Assembly (NCBI GenBank): GCA_015179125.1
Contig: WHVA01000005.1
Coordinates: 1 to 64,000, forward strand
Length of the DNA stretch: 64,000 bases
Direction: 5' to 3'
DNA from: Gautieria morchelliformis
Lineage: Eukaryota > Basidiomycota > Agaricomycetes > Gomphales > Gomphaceae
The notes under the pieces were generated by a model. That model did no database searches and was not told where the DNA came from. It saw nothing but the letters and a program-made list of their open reading frames with translations. Numbering within the stretch: the stretch's first letter is position 1; each line of letters opens with the position of its first letter. Position numbers and translations under genes: made by a program. Shown here piece by piece: positions 43,086 through 55,413 of this stretch.

Positions 43086-45585
43086 TTACTGCAATCCAAT
43101 ACGATCGACACCTTGCCTGACCTTGCCAATCAAATTTCGCATTCCGTCGCGTAAGCCATCGGATTGCACGCCCACACCACCCTCGCCGGTTGTACGGTAC
43201 ACCCCCGATGTAGCGCCACCAAGATTTACGTTCAAATTCCCTAGCTGAAGATTCAGCGCAGGCGCACTCGACGAAGTATCTGGTGGGGGGGAATAGATTG
43301 ACGACGGGAAAGTCGAGGCAGCTGAGGAAATCATCTCCAGGAAACTTTGGCATCATGAATAAACTAAACCGAAAATACCAAAAACTATAGCACACCTTGA
43401 TGAATTGTGTACACACGTTCCTCCCAAGAGGATGCGTGTCCCCGAAGATGGTGGGGCGGGTGTACCACTAGGAGATGCCGTTGATGGTCCGGGTACTGAA
43501 ACAGGATCCTGATTGAGGACAGCCACAGTTCTGGCTTCTTCGTACGTTGTTCCACCAATCATGAATACGATCACATCCTGTGGTCTGCACATTGATGACT
43601 GTAAGTGTATCGTGAAGCCAGGCCCATGGTATGAAGTACCGTTGTAACGATGAATTCGGGCCAACTCCCTGTTGTCCTTCCACAAACGGGTAGCTCGTGT
43701 CTTTCAGCCGACCTCGCAAGAGATGCTCCAATGTCTGAGATAGATGCGGCGCGTGCTGAGTGTACACATTCTCCACCCCCTGGATGCACCTGTGAATATG
43801 GCTAGACCCGATGAAATAATTAGAGTACCTTGAGGCCTTTGAGCGCGCTCCGGCCTTTAGCGAGTAGAGTTTCGTTCGAAAATAGATCGTCCTGTCGCTG
43901 ATCTGAGCCTGCTAGGTTCAAAATTGCATACACGAGCTAGCATTGTATTAGAACCACGGCTCATAATGTGCCGACAGAAACCACACCTTGGCGTCCTCGC
44001 GGGAAACGCCTCTCTCCAGGAGCGAATTGATCAAAGCTGCCACATTACCCGCTGCTGTCTTCTGGTATCGCAAGGCGTATAACATGACCAGTCGCAGTTT
44101 ATTCGCCGGCGGAATGGACGGGTTGGCGATCTGGGCCTGCACACTCTGTGCATGTCGCTCGTACTCAGTCATATTCTCACAAGCACGAGTGGCTGCGAAC
44201 CTTCAAGTCCCCACCAGAAGCTGTTGCGAGACCCTGCTCGACTTCTCCCACTTCAAGAAGTTGATCGCGACCAACAATTCTACTCAACTCTCCCACCAAA
44301 GCAACGTGCTTGCTGACGTTTCCACCAAGCTTCCGGAACTCCGGATAGTCTTCTACGAAGCGCTTCATGTCGGAGATTGAATTGATGGCTGAGGGTGAGA
44401 TTGTTTTAGATTGATACGATTGCACATAAGTCTTGAGTGAAGATCCAAGGTCTCCGAAGGTACTCAGATACTGTGATGCGAAGAAGGGATCTGTCTGGGC
44501 TGTGAGTGTTATCTCCTGTGAAAATATTAGTAAGATTTTGGTACGCTGAACTGCGGATAGGACGAACCCGTAGCTCTGGACGGATATCAGGTACAAGTGA
44601 AAGGTCAACACGTCCATTTTGAATGTTGAGTAATTCATGAACCATGGCTTGATAGGTCCATTGTGATAGGAGAGGCGTAACAGGGTCGTTCCGGCGATCA
44701 AGAATTAACAATAATGGCGGTACTTGTGTCAACCGAAAATCGAACAGGGTGGCTTCCGACTGTATTCGGTGCTGTCGGAGGATGAGTTTACGGCAAGGTG
44801 AACATTAAGACACGGTAATAATTACCAGAACTTCCACTCCTAGCTTTTTGGCCAATGAACTCATCCGCTCATAGCGAATGATAGGTTTTTTCTTGAGGCT
44901 GAGGAGTACAGCGATGATTCCCTGTACGGAGCGTTCAAGTGCGGCCTCATTCCAGCTGTTGGGCGTCGATCCCCAGAGAGGGCGTGCCGAGGTGGGGTGA
45001 TGATTCAAAGAAAACAAGGAAGGCAAAAGGGGAGCATAATCGGCAAAGTATTCCTGACAACAGATGAGGTATAGATAGGCGGTGTTTGTCACTAGCTTAC
45101 CTGCACTTCTCGGACGACCTCGTACTCATCCACCTCCGCCAGGCGCTCAATAGCAACTTTTGTCAATATATTGCTGAAATCTGTAAGCAACCGGTAAGCT
45201 GAAGTTCACTGACTGAGAGTGGGAGAGACGGCGTGATTCACCCACTGACAGAGATAGTACTCTCCATACTTTGGCTCCTTGAGTTCATCGGCCAAAGCCT
45301 CAAGACTCTCTACACTCGGCTGTAAGAAACAGACGCATTTAAGGTGAGGCATGCGGTCTCGCTTTTTGTTGTCTATTCGGTCTGTGAGATAGACCTGATG
45401 TGAAAGTAGGGTAGACTGGGTGGAGGCAAGTGAGATGATGGGTGTCTGAAGCAAGGTCAGAGACACAAAGAGAGGTACGAATGCGCCTGACGGACTGTGT
45501 GAGAGTCGAGCAGAAGAACTTTAATGGCAGAAGGCTCGGAGACCATCTTCGTAACGTAGGTTTCTATGGCTTTTGTGACATCCAT
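43086..45585 (-). CDS. VPS45: Vps45-like Sec1/Munc18 (SM) protein
   Basis: Minus-strand gene of roughly ten short-intron exons from the ATG at 45585 ([14 protein letters not shown]...[16 protein letters not shown]) to TAA at 43086-43088. Recognisable SM segments in order: [73 protein letters not shown]-type segment [20 protein letters not shown] with [57 protein letters not shown], and [18 protein letters not shown]. The last exon (Ser/Pro-rich, then QGVDRIGLQ) is less conserved. SM proteins bind syntaxin-type SNAREs; Vps45 acts with Tlg2 and Pep12 in Golgi-to-endosome and vacuole transport. Divergent from the DUF6533 gene. Confidence 0.9.
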
Positions 45586-46148
45586 ATTAGAGGAAGTCTG
45601 GTGCGCAAATGACTTGAGGATCTGCTCAGAGGGTCAGAAGTAGCCCGCAACCTGCAATATTCTTCTTTTATCAATACGTATACGGGGCTGCAGCGAAGTT
45701 GGAGAGCGTTATAATGCGCTGTCGAGGCGGATGCGTGGGTGAGGGTCACGTGACTCTCCAAGGGCGGTAAATTGTGGGAAAAGGCACCAGGCACACAGTA
45801 CATACTTATTTGGAATCATCCTCTGCTTGAGTGATGGCTTGAGTGACGAAATTATGACCTTGAATTGGCCAGTTGGGACGACGGCTCCACGTGCAACATC
45901 GCAGACACTTTCCGTACCTGTGGTACATATCAGCAAACGGTATATTCCCAATCAAGCACTACAATTATCTGTATCTCTTGTGGCGACCAATGGCTAAAAG
46001 ACTCGTGCTACCGTAATTCGCACACGAATATCGTACCAGAGTGCATGTACCATTCCGCTAACCGACGCTAATATGCACTCCTGGGTATAAAACACGCTCA
46101 GATTCCTCTTCCCTAGTCGACCATCACCTCATACGCTGATACGCATCC

Positions 46149-47741
46149 ATGCCACTATTCCATGACGGAGAGACATTGGATGAGGAGATCATAGAAAGGC
46201 TAGTTCTTCTAAGCCGACACAGCCATTCATTGACTTCAACGTTTTTCACTCTGTTCCTCGCAGAGTTGGTGTCATATGCGTCAACGTTTCAGTTTTAAGT
46301 TCGAAATCATTGCTGTCTCTTTCTTTCTTTTTTTCTCACACCGTGTAACCCTAGCTTTGTTCACCTACGACTACTTTTTGAGTCTTGCTAGGGAAGTACG
46401 GCTAATGTGGCACCGTCCATATCAGTTTGCCTCGATCCTCTTCTTTCTGAGTCGATACCTCCCTTTCGTCGGCATGGTATTTGACCTTGCAACTATGGGC
46501 TTGGGCACAACCAATAAGGTATTCCTATCATTCCTCTGACCATCCTCCGTACTCACCCACATGAATGTTCCCCGGAATCTAGTATGGATCTGCACTTGAC
46601 GTTCCAAGCCACGTTGAATAAAAAACTTAGAACCTGTAATCTGTTGTTGCATTTGGTGGATGTGACCCGACTGTCGGTTATGACAACCAGTATAGGTGCT
46701 TCAAATCGGCGTCCTCCTCGTATTCACCTAATCCAGTCATCAGTGGTTCTGGTTATCCAGACGTATGCTTTCTACAACCACAATCGAGTTATTCTGGTTA
46801 CTCTGAGCGGCCTTGGACTGGCAACAATTATTGAGGGTGCAGTGAGCGCGTCTTGGTGATATTCACCCCGGTCTACCTGTTTACTGTTTGTTGACAGGTT
46901 GAAAAGGCCACAAACACTTGCTCTTTGGATCCACCAGACTATCGGCCTTTGTAAGTTTGTGTTGAATATTTTTACACTGAATTTAATGTTTTCAGGCGTA
47001 AGCAACTCTGATTACTGCCTGTGTGGCCAAATAAAACGCTTCTTAAGGAACCGCTATATCTGTGGTTGCCTCAACGGTGTTTCCGACCATCGTATTGCCC
47101 CTGACACTCTGGAAAACCTTTGTCATTGTCAGGCAGAGAGGAAAATTTCAAGGGAACATCCGAGGAGCTGAATTAACAACTGTATTAGTATTTCAAGGTG
47201 AGAATGTCCGACCTTGCCAACTTCACGCCACAAATGTTTGGGTGTATGCATAGGCTTCTGCATGTCGTACGTAACACTGAGGCGGCAATGGATATATATC
47301 AATGATGTCGTTACAGCGGTGTATGTGTCCTTCATCTCTTAAACGTGCTGTGGTATTTTGTGAGTTTTCCTCCACTCTATATTCACAATCGCCAGTTGAC
47401 GCAGCCAAGCTTGCATCGGTAATTCCTTTCGTTTTTTTGATCCGAAATAGGCATTATCAACCCTTATAGACGGATGTTAACCTAGGAGTTAACCCATTTA
47501 CTTCACCGTGAGTGACGGTTTTCGCATATGATTTCTTATCGATAGGATATTCAGGGTCGCGGCCATATTCACGGCCCATTTGCTCATGTCACTTCGCGCC
47601 GTCAGCGCTAGGCCCGACAGACTCACCCCGTCGACGAACCCGTACCTCACAACCGTCCTATGTACTAGTAGCATGAATGCTGGTGCATCAAACATCCAAC
47701 CTGTCAGGCATGCGGCCTCCACGGACCCCGAGGCTGACTAG
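46149..47741 (+). CDS. DUF6533-type multi-pass membrane protein
   Basis: Putative start MPLFHDGETLDEEIIERLVL at 46149. The conserved N-terminal DUF6533 segment is clear: LFTYDYFLSLAREVRLMW, then RPYQFASILFFLSRYLPFVG. Further exons supply helices around VVLVIQTYAFYNHNRVILVT, LGLATIIEGAVSAS, FPTIVLPLTLWKTFVIVRQR and VAAIFTAHLLMSLRAV, and the last frame ends in TAG at 47739-47741. The protein should have about seven membrane segments. Basidiomycetes hold dozens of these; no function is known. Several internal exon borders and the first exon are uncertain. Confidence 0.7.
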
Positions 47742-48567
47742 TCAGCAACTGCCGGGAGGACATGACACTTTCTTTCCCGCGCCACCAGCCAATCTTGAAA
47801 ACTTCGCTGCTATCATGTAGATAAAGTGCACCATAAGCGCTCAGCGCTTCGAGCACAATAAATGACACTCTCGGGAACTTCATCAGCTTGGCACTTTCAG
47901 GCAAAATCGCGCCTTCACTGGTCAGACGTATAGATAGGCGTGGTAGCTGATTCATGTATTTATTGAAATTGCACGTAACAAGGAACGGTAAAACTCAGCT
48001 CTTTTGCATGACGGCGCAGCTGGTGGGCCGATGCATCAGTGGCGCCTAGATAATTAAACAACCTTAATTAAGCTGGACCTGGTACCAGAGTTCTGCTAAA
48101 CGTCATTGATCAACCGAGAGGCCAAGTATAATGTTATAAAGAAATCTCGTTATATCCTTTTGCGCCGCGAGGCTATTGCTCCCAGTGCCTTCGCTGATTC
48201 TCAATGATACTTCAGAAGACTGGAGCCTCTACTTAATGCTGCTGTCGCGGCATCTATATACTCAATAGAATCAAACTGCGATCACCTTCATTTCCCAGGT
48301 ACTTATATGGCGCGCATCGTCAAGTACATCTAGGAACAGCCGTCGAACTAAGCAAGGTTCATGATGAAGTCTAAGTACCTTCGTGCCTTCGTAATAAGCG
48401 TTATTTGATGAAACTTAATTCCTCAGAACTCAATCTAATGCCCAGACATACTATTCACCTTGAGATGGCACCAATAACAGTGATAAAATATGTAACTGTA
48501 GGTTTTAGGGAAATACAACAATCCCAGGTAAGGAGGAACAGCAGTACAAATATCAAATCAGGCGTTG
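47742..48567. other. Intergenic stretch, no supported gene
   Basis: No coherent gene. It lies between the 3' ends of the DUF6533 gene and the ankyrin gene, i.e. in convergent position. Confidence 0.3.
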
Positions 48568-49436
48568 TCACTCATCGTCTGAATCTGAATCAGATCCGTC
48601 GTCGTCGTCGTCATCATCTGCTAGAGGTCAGGCGAGTCGAAATAATAAACATGATGACATGACAGACCGTCAGCAATGTCGCCTTCCGGCATACTCGCTA
48701 ACGCTTCAGCTTTTCGAATTGCAGATCGAAGTTCGTCATCGTGCGTGTTGGACGAAGAAGAGACCAGGTCAATCACAATGTCCCCATTCTTGTCCTTGAT
48801 CCTATGGCAATCATTAGATCATTGCACACGTGACCCACTCGACAGCATCAATAATTCATGCTACATACCTAGTGTTCGCCCCAGCTTCGAGCAGATTCTC
48901 TACAATATAGTTGCGCAGTTCGGGATCATCCAAGTTCTTGATGGCAGCGTGAAGTGGCGTATCATGTTCAAGGCGATTTTGGAGGTCCACGTCACAGCCC
49001 TCGCATGATAATATATGTTCCAATACAGCTGTTGAGCCCATTTGGGAGCTATAAGCCTGTGTCAGTTATCAAATTGTTCGTCCCTTAAGGGACTCACGCA
49101 TAGTGGAGGGCTGTTTTACGAATGTATTCAATATCGGCACTGAGTGGCGAGGGCCAGGGTCTACAAACGCACCAGTGTTTCCCAATCTATCGCCTCAAGC
49201 AACAAGAAGAAGTTGGCCTCGAACGGGACATGAACGTGCCTTGACTATGCACGCACCCGTCTTTAAAGTTGATATCGAACTGGTCGGGGTGCTTGAACAC
49301 CTCCAAGAGCAAGTCCTCGTTGTCAGATCGCGCCGCAGAGATTAATTGTTCATCTACCAATCTCAAAGATTAGGTAGCAAACTGAGAATGCGATGTACTA
49401 CATACTATGGCTAGCACCTTCGTGCTGTTCTGCCAT
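48568..49436 (-). CDS. Small ankyrin-repeat protein
   Basis: Minus strand from ATG 49436 (MAEQHEGASH) to TGA 48568-48570. Exons join as NEQLISAARSDNEDLLLEVF, then LGNT over a 14-nt exon (49173-49186), LHYASQMGSTAVLEHILSCE, a full ankyrin repeat DTPLHAAIKNLDDPELRNYI with LLEAGANTR, KDKNGDIVIDLV and an acidic tail DDDDDGSDSDSDDE. Introns are about 50-65 nt and keep phase. It resembles the short fungal ankyrin proteins related to yeast YCR051W, which are soluble and of unclear role. ATG lies 96 bp from the divergent pyrophosphatase ATG. Confidence 0.85.
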
Positions 49437-49532
49437 TGTGAGAGGTAAAAGTGGCAAGAGGTGGTGGTTGCTTAGGCCGGGATTTGCCGCGTGGCGCAGC
49501 GGCTGTCAGACAGATCTTGGGGTTTTCGTACT

Positions 49533-51727
49533 ATGCCTCAACCCAAGCACAAAGAGCCTGAGACGGAGGAGCGTGAAGGCTTACTCTCGGGAGAGACCTC
49601 TAAGAAGGAGGTCTTAGATGATGTTCCTAGGGGCTGGTCTCGAAAAGCACTGGTCATCACCTCGGTCTCATTCATAGGAATCCTGCTCTGTGCGAGTCTG
49701 TTGCCGCCATTCTTTGGTTATCACCCTGGCAGTCGGGAGAAGGATGGCACGGACAAGGTGGATGGCGATAAGATCGGATTTTCGCAAGGCGAAACCTTGA
49801 GGTCGAATGGAACACACGACTTCAAGCGTACTGTCTTGATGGTCTCCATCGATGGTCTCCGTGCCGACTACTTAGACAGAGGGCTCACGCCACACCTCCT
49901 CCAGATAAGTAGAACAGGTCTGCGTGCCAAGTGGATGAGACCCATTTTTCCAGTGAGCTACCTTGAGCACCACCTCAGTGTGTTTTGAATTTGTCTCACT
50001 CATGGCATGAACTATTATGATAGACATTGACCTTCCCGTGTGTGAATATCCCCTTTTTCGTCTTTCTACTGATCTCGTTTATCAGGAATCACTGGGCGTT
50101 ATTGTCAGTTTTAATTTTGAACGCATGAGGCGTCGCTGATGCTGAGTGTCAGGACCGGTCTATACGCAGAATCCCATGGGATAGTCGCTAATGTGCGCAT
50201 TGGTTCATATCTTGCACCCCACTGATACTGTTGTCCTCGGATGATCCATCGCTTACTTATGGGTTCTTCCTCAGAACTTTTGGGATCCCGAGACAGGCTC
50301 AGTTTTCTCGTATTCTGACCCGAAATTGTCGTGGAATGCTTCGTGGTGGAGCGGCGAGCCAGTAAGTGTCAATTCCTCACTTGTCACCCTTTATCCATGT
50401 ATTATGTATGCCTTCGTTGTCATCTTTTGCCATACTTGAACTCACTGTTCTTACATTCATTGTCGCGCTACAGATATGGGAAACAGCGTCTAAGGCAGGG
50501 CTAATCACTGCAAATCTCATGTGGTAACAACCATATACCTTCATATTGATATCATTTACCGACTCTGTATATTGAGGCCCGGGCCACCCGAGACACGAAC
50601 TGGTGTGAGCCCTACCTACTTTGTTCCGTGGAAAGTAAGTGATACTAGCTGTACATCCCTTGAACAATTAGTGTCCAACTTCTCCATAGGATAAGGTACC
50701 TCTCACGGAGAAACTCGATCAGCTCATGGCCTGGATTGACCTTCCTTTGGACGAGCGGCCACAGCTCCTACTTGGTCTGTCAGAATGCCACGGTGACATT
50801 GCATGCTCCATAGCTAACGAACATAACTAGCGTACGAGCCTTCATTGGATCAAGCGGGTCACAAAGCAGGGCCAAATTCCAAGCTCGTCAATGACACGCT
50901 AGCTTACGTTGATCGTTTCGCCCGCGATCTCCATATGGCTCTTGGCGTGCGGAATCTAACGAATATCGTAGACATTATCTTCGTGAGCGACCACGGAATG
51001 ACAGACACTCAGCATGTCGAGTTCGTCTATTTGGAGGACATTATTGGCACGGATTATGTTGATGCTATTGAACATGAAGATGGTAACGTACCAGAGGCCT
51101 ACTATCGGTGTTACCCCGCTCATAATTATGTTACCATGGTAGGATGGCCGTCCATGGGACTGCGTTTTAGCCCCGAAACCAACACTTCGCATGTTCTTGA
51201 GCTTCTTACTGCTGCATCAGTAAAAGCTCCGGAGAAGTTTTCTGTGTTCACTCATGAAACTATGCCGTCTGCCTACCATTTTTCTCATAACCCTCGAATA
51301 GCGCCTATATATGTCGTTCCCGAGATCGGATACGCGCTGACGAATCGGAACGAAGGCGACGCAAGGTACACCAAAGGGGTGAGCATGACCGCACCGCACA
51401 TGAACTTTACTGATGGGGGAACGGTGACAGAACCATGGTTATGATAATACCCAACCGTCCATGTATGCTATGTTCGTCTCTGATGGTCCTTTCTCTGGGA
51501 AGGCGAAACAAGGACGCCGAATGCGCGCTCGGTCCACGTCGAACTTGTTTTCACGATTAATCAGACGTTTGAACGGCCATGATGGATGGCATACCACAGG
51601 AGAAACGTATGTGATGCGCGGCTTCCAGAATGTTGAGTTGTATGGGCTTGTCACCAAACTTCTGGACATTGAGGCGTACGCGGCTAAAACTAATGGAACT
51701 TCTGGTTTCTGGGATCAATACCTATGA
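49533..51727 (+). CDS. Type I phosphodiesterase / nucleotide pyrophosphatase (NPP)
   Basis: From ATG 49533 (MPQPKHKEPETEEREGLL); about ten exons. Residues ~35-60 (ALVITSVSFIGILLCASLLP) are a single membrane anchor after a cytosolic head, giving a type II membrane protein. The alkaline-phosphatase-superfamily catalytic domain follows: MVSIDGLRADYLDRGLTPHL, the nucleophile Thr in an exon encoding TLTFP, NHWALLTGLYAESHGIVAN, FWDPETGSVFSYSD, AYEPSLDQAGHKAGPNS and the metal site IIFVSDHGMTDT. The end is HGYDNTQPSMYAMFVSDGPF...GFWDQYL. An apparent stop at 51442 is inside a 52-nt intron. Members hydrolyse nucleotide di- and triphosphates or phosphodiesters at the cell surface or in the secretory path. 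Confidence 0.88.
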
Positions 51728-51929
51728 TTGACTTTTGGAGTGCATTCCTACATAGACATAGGCTAAAGCTTGTTTTTTTGCTGTATCGCGTATATTCATC
51801 ACTATAATTTTGTATGTACGACGGTGTGACTACGCGTCTGGTCACGTTCGCCTACAATTAGTTTATCCACTCACTAACCAACCAAGTTGTTCCTTTCAGC
51901 TCCAGGTAAAAGTATATGTCGTTTAACAG

Positions 51930-54037
51930 TCAGAGACCTTGCCAGCTCACATCAAGACCTTCCACGATGACGAAAGGCTCACCACCAAGCCACCTGCTCA
52001 CTCTATCCAAATCTCTGTCCTGCAGTCCTTTTCCCTCATCGTCCGATACGCCCTCTACGCCTTCTGCGACCCCTAAGCATGCCCATCCAACAACCATCAT
52101 GCCAGGCGGCCTCTGCGCACCCACTCGCGGGTCAGACATAGCTTCTACTATCCCCCCTAATGTCGATCGTACTACGCGCTGGTCAGGCATCGTCCCTCGC
52201 TCAATAATACACGTCGGTAGATAGCTTGGGTATGTTTCCTCCAGCATTCCTCGCACGATCTCCGCCAGTCTCGCGACGCCCATCAGCACTAGCACGGTTG
52301 TCGCCCGCTCGTAAGAGGGTACGCGCCCGCTCTTCCCGCCCTTTCCAACGCCAGTGCATATAGCGACGCTTTCCGCCACGCCACGTGCTGTTACAGGGAT
52401 TCCGGCCGCCAGAGGTGCCGCCAGCGCGGAACTTAGTCCAGGAATGACGGTGGGGGGAAACCCGTGGGCAGTGAAGTATTCAATTTCGGACGAAGCTCGA
52501 GCATAGAGCATGGGGTCGCCTTGCTTGAGCTGGATACGAATAAGAACGTAGTATGGGCGAAAAAAAAAGGCGACGCACCCTCACAACCACTTTTCCCTGC
52601 CGTGCCCCTTCCAGAGCTGCATGCATGAGTTCTTCCTGGGCTCTGTCTGCGTTGCCAGGAAACTTGCGCGCGATTCGTAGTTCAATATCTGATGCAAGGT
52701 CATTCTTACTTTTTAGGATCAAGACGCTATACTCACGTTTGGGAATTGTGTGAAGGACTCCTTCAGGTACTAGCTTGTCGCTCAATACCAGGTCTGCAAT
52801 TCTCAAAGCACAAGAAGTTGCGAGCGTGACCAAAGATGGGTGGCCTGGGCCAGACCCCAGAAGCAAGATGCGGCCATCAGCCGCGGTGGACTGTTGTGGA
52901 GCTATCGCCGGCAAAGTATGGCGAGTTGGCGCGGATGGAATAACATCCCTGAACGATTGTGTGGACTCCCCAGCCATGATAGCCCTTGGAAGTGCTTTTG
53001 ATGTCCCGCTTAGTATGCCATCAATCCCTTCATCGTCCAAGGATGCCAACGACTCGAGCGGCCAGTACTCACTGACTTGAGCAACCCACCGCATCCGTCG
53101 CTGTGTTCTCGTCTGTGACGTCTCGTCCGACTCTAGAGCCAAGCTTGCCAAAGGCACCTGGGGCACAGGCTCGTTGGGAGTCGAGGGTAAGTTTTCACCT
53201 TCGTCTTCACGTGCCAGGTCCTCGAGTCCATTCTTTACATGACCCAACGAGTGGATTGGCATCGATCCTTCAATTCGGTGCGCTTGCTCGTCTGCTTTTG
53301 CCTTGTCACGCAACCGTCCGACATTGTCGACGGCGTTGCCAATGCCTCTGGGTAATCGCGCGATAATTTCACGGGTTATGCGAGACGACAGACGACATCC
53401 CTTCGAATTGGTCACGATACCGATCTAGGGAGGCTTGGTCAATCTTCGACACTCGAGCGAAGAACGCCCAACGGAGAAGAATCTCCACCTGCAGAGCCGT
53501 TGGTTCGCTGTTCTCAGCACTCCTAAAACGATGTGTGGCTGGGAATGAGAAGTCACATAAGGACGGCATATCCGTGGTGTTCGTTGGAATTCGGTATGTA
53601 CGACTGGCGATGTCGTACAGGCGCGATGCAGACGCCTTGGAGCGAGACGTCAGAGCAAGATTGCTCCTTGAGGTAATCATGGTGTCCGTAATGCAAACAA
53701 ATGACACGGAGGGCACTCTCGAAAGCACTGAATGCAAAGCGGCCTCATCATCGTCGATTTCTGTGGGTGGCCCAGCAGGCCAAAGCTCGGCCTCATCCTC
53801 AATTGTCCTCCATTCAAGCTGTCTCTGTTCAACTCTCCATTTCACTTCGTCGCACGCACTTTCTAACCCGCCCCGTCCAAGAAGCACGACATGAGCATCG
53901 GCTTCTAAACATGAGAATGCACGGCTTGCCGCAAGCTTGCCAGATCCTACAATGACCACGGTGCGCGAATATAGGGGAAATGAGACTATAAGTGATGCAC
54001 CCGGCGTGGGATTCGGAAAACTCGCTGGGGTCTGCAT
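51930..54037 (-). CDS. Siroheme synthase: Met8-like dehydrogenase fused to uroporphyrinogen-III methyltransferase
   Basis: Three exons, 54037-53489, 53424-52579 and 52529-51930, sum to exactly 665 codons (664 aa), with introns of 64 and 49 nt. Residues 15-200 are the NAD-dependent precorrin-2 dehydrogenase/chelatase module (RTVVIVGSGKLAASRAFSCL, SVSFVCITDTM, DFSFPATHRF, GIVTNSKGCRLSSRITREII). Residues ~370-650 are the SAM uroporphyrinogen-III C-methyltransferase: ILLLGSGPGHPSLVTLAT, LKQGDPMLYAR, PGLSSALAAPLAAGIPVTAR, TVLVLMGVARL, and PPGMMVVGWACLG. This order is the reverse module layout of yeast Met1/Met8 as separate genes, but like bacterial CysG. The product makes siroheme for sulfite and nitrite reductases. 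The right duplication arm begins ~50 bp upstream of the ATG. Convergent with the NPP gene. Confidence 0.93.
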
Positions 54038-54106
54038 AAAATCCCCTTGCTCTGCGAGGGCTCGAAAAATTTGCAGGACAAAAATCTATGGGCGCTTGTT
54101 AGCATC

Positions 54107-54419
54107 CTTGAGTCACACTCGCAACGCGTTACTCAGTCGCCAAGTCTGTGTTCCTCACTCGAAGAGTTTCAGCCAAAGGTCTTTCTATTCGACTCGTCAT
54201 TTCCACCACAGAGTTGGACGCACTTAACCAATCCATTCGGGACCAATCAGCATTACTTACAACCTCGGCAGCAGCGGAGTAGACTAGTATCCGAGTCGAT
54301 GAAGCCCACAAGGAGTTCGGAGATATGAGACGGGCGTTGGGACAAGTTTCTTCTGCTGTAAAAGAGCGAGATAAGGCAGATAGGAAGAAGAAGGACCGAC
54401 TACTCCTCAAAGCAGTCTA
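54107..54419 (+). pseudogene. Coiled-coil protein remnant, right copy
   Basis: Plus-strand frame SVFLTRRVSAKGLSIRLVIS, TTELDALNQSIRDQSALL, TTSAAAE, in-frame TAG, then SIRVDEAHKEFGDMRRALGQ and SAVKERDKADRKKKDRLLLK to TAG at 54417-54419. The stop here differs from the one in the left copy. Its 5' end runs into the arm border only ~70 bp from the siroheme synthase ATG on the other strand. Confidence 0.45.
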
Positions 54420-55175
54420 GGGTTGAGCGTTGAAGAGATGGCATCGATCCCACATCGATCAAGGATGTCTCCACATCGGCTGGCGGGACGAGGCTTGACA
54501 CACCCGTTTTCGAGCGTAAGGACATCCTTGCTGGGAAGTATGGCGAGGATGTCAAGCGTAAGTATTTTCGCCTTACCCTACGTTGCTATATCCTTTCGTT
54601 GAAGGTACCACTGGCATGCCACCTTAGCGGCATCCCTGCCCTCTGCTGCCTCGAAGCTCTTCCAGTTTGTAGGTCTATTAATCGATGAGATAACCGTGAA
54701 TGCGGGAGTTCTCCCAGGCGGCGTGACGTGATACTATCAGGCATCCCCGTTGCCCTACCAAGGTGTTTGGGATACTTACCGGCGGCCTGAAACAACTTCG
54801 CTGCTTTGCAGTCTTGTCTGATGGGCGAGTATACCTAAAGGTGCGATACACATGCAGATTCGATGCGCCCCGTGTTTACACGGTAGTCAAAAAATGATGT
54901 CTTCGCTTCTGCTTCTTTGAGGATTTGCCTGGGTGGCAGAGAGGAGCCCCACGGCGTACAGTGCCGCGCAAAACAATTGCTACCCAAGTGTGTTCTGCCA
55001 CATTATCAATTTCTCTCCATCCATATTTACAAGCCAAAGTGTTTGCATTGCTGAAGGGTAAACTATCGTATTCAAATAAACTCTGATCTCTACTTTTGCT
55101 GCGCTGTTGTCGGTGGTTATACTGAACCACCGGGTCACAGAATAGCAAAATGTACGAGAAGAGGAGAGAAATCCC

Positions 55176-55413
55176 CTGACGACGCAAGCCGGTACTGCAA
55201 TAGCAAGGTCATCATGTCCTCCGACGTGCAAGCAGAGGTCAAAGGACGAGGGCGGCAAAAATTGGCTAACCAATGATGACCGCGGTGCGGTCATTTTAGT
55301 GGTTAAACTAAAAAGAACAGATACTACACTTGATCTAAGCCTGTAACAAAGTGACCGTTAGTTTCGTCTCGTAACCAAATCATGATGTACACGTACCAAA
55401 AGGCCAGAGTGGT
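55176..55413 (-). ncRNA. U2 spliceosomal snRNA gene with an intron, right copy
   Basis: Exon 1 55413-55397, intron 55396-55341 (56 nt, same GTACGT/CTAAC/ACAG signals), exon 2 from 55340. Compared with the left copy I see only one change in exon 2 (TTTGGCCTC to TTTGACCTC, in the stem III region). GTAGTA, the Sm site AATTTTTG and the TATTGCAGTAC loop are intact. TATATAA lies at 55444-55450 on the minus strand at the same distance upstream. Probably functional. Confidence 0.92.

Noticed and set aside
49485-49530. tRNA-like start (GCGTGGCGCAGCGG, similar to an A box)
   Set aside because: No B box GGTTCGANTCC and no acceptor stem partner downstream; it lies in the probable 5' UTR of the pyrophosphatase gene.
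51380-51445. Apparent premature stop in the pyrophosphatase gene
   Set aside because: The stop is inside a 52-nt GTGAGC...GACAG intron; after removal the reading continues TKG-NHGYDNTQPSM as expected for the family.
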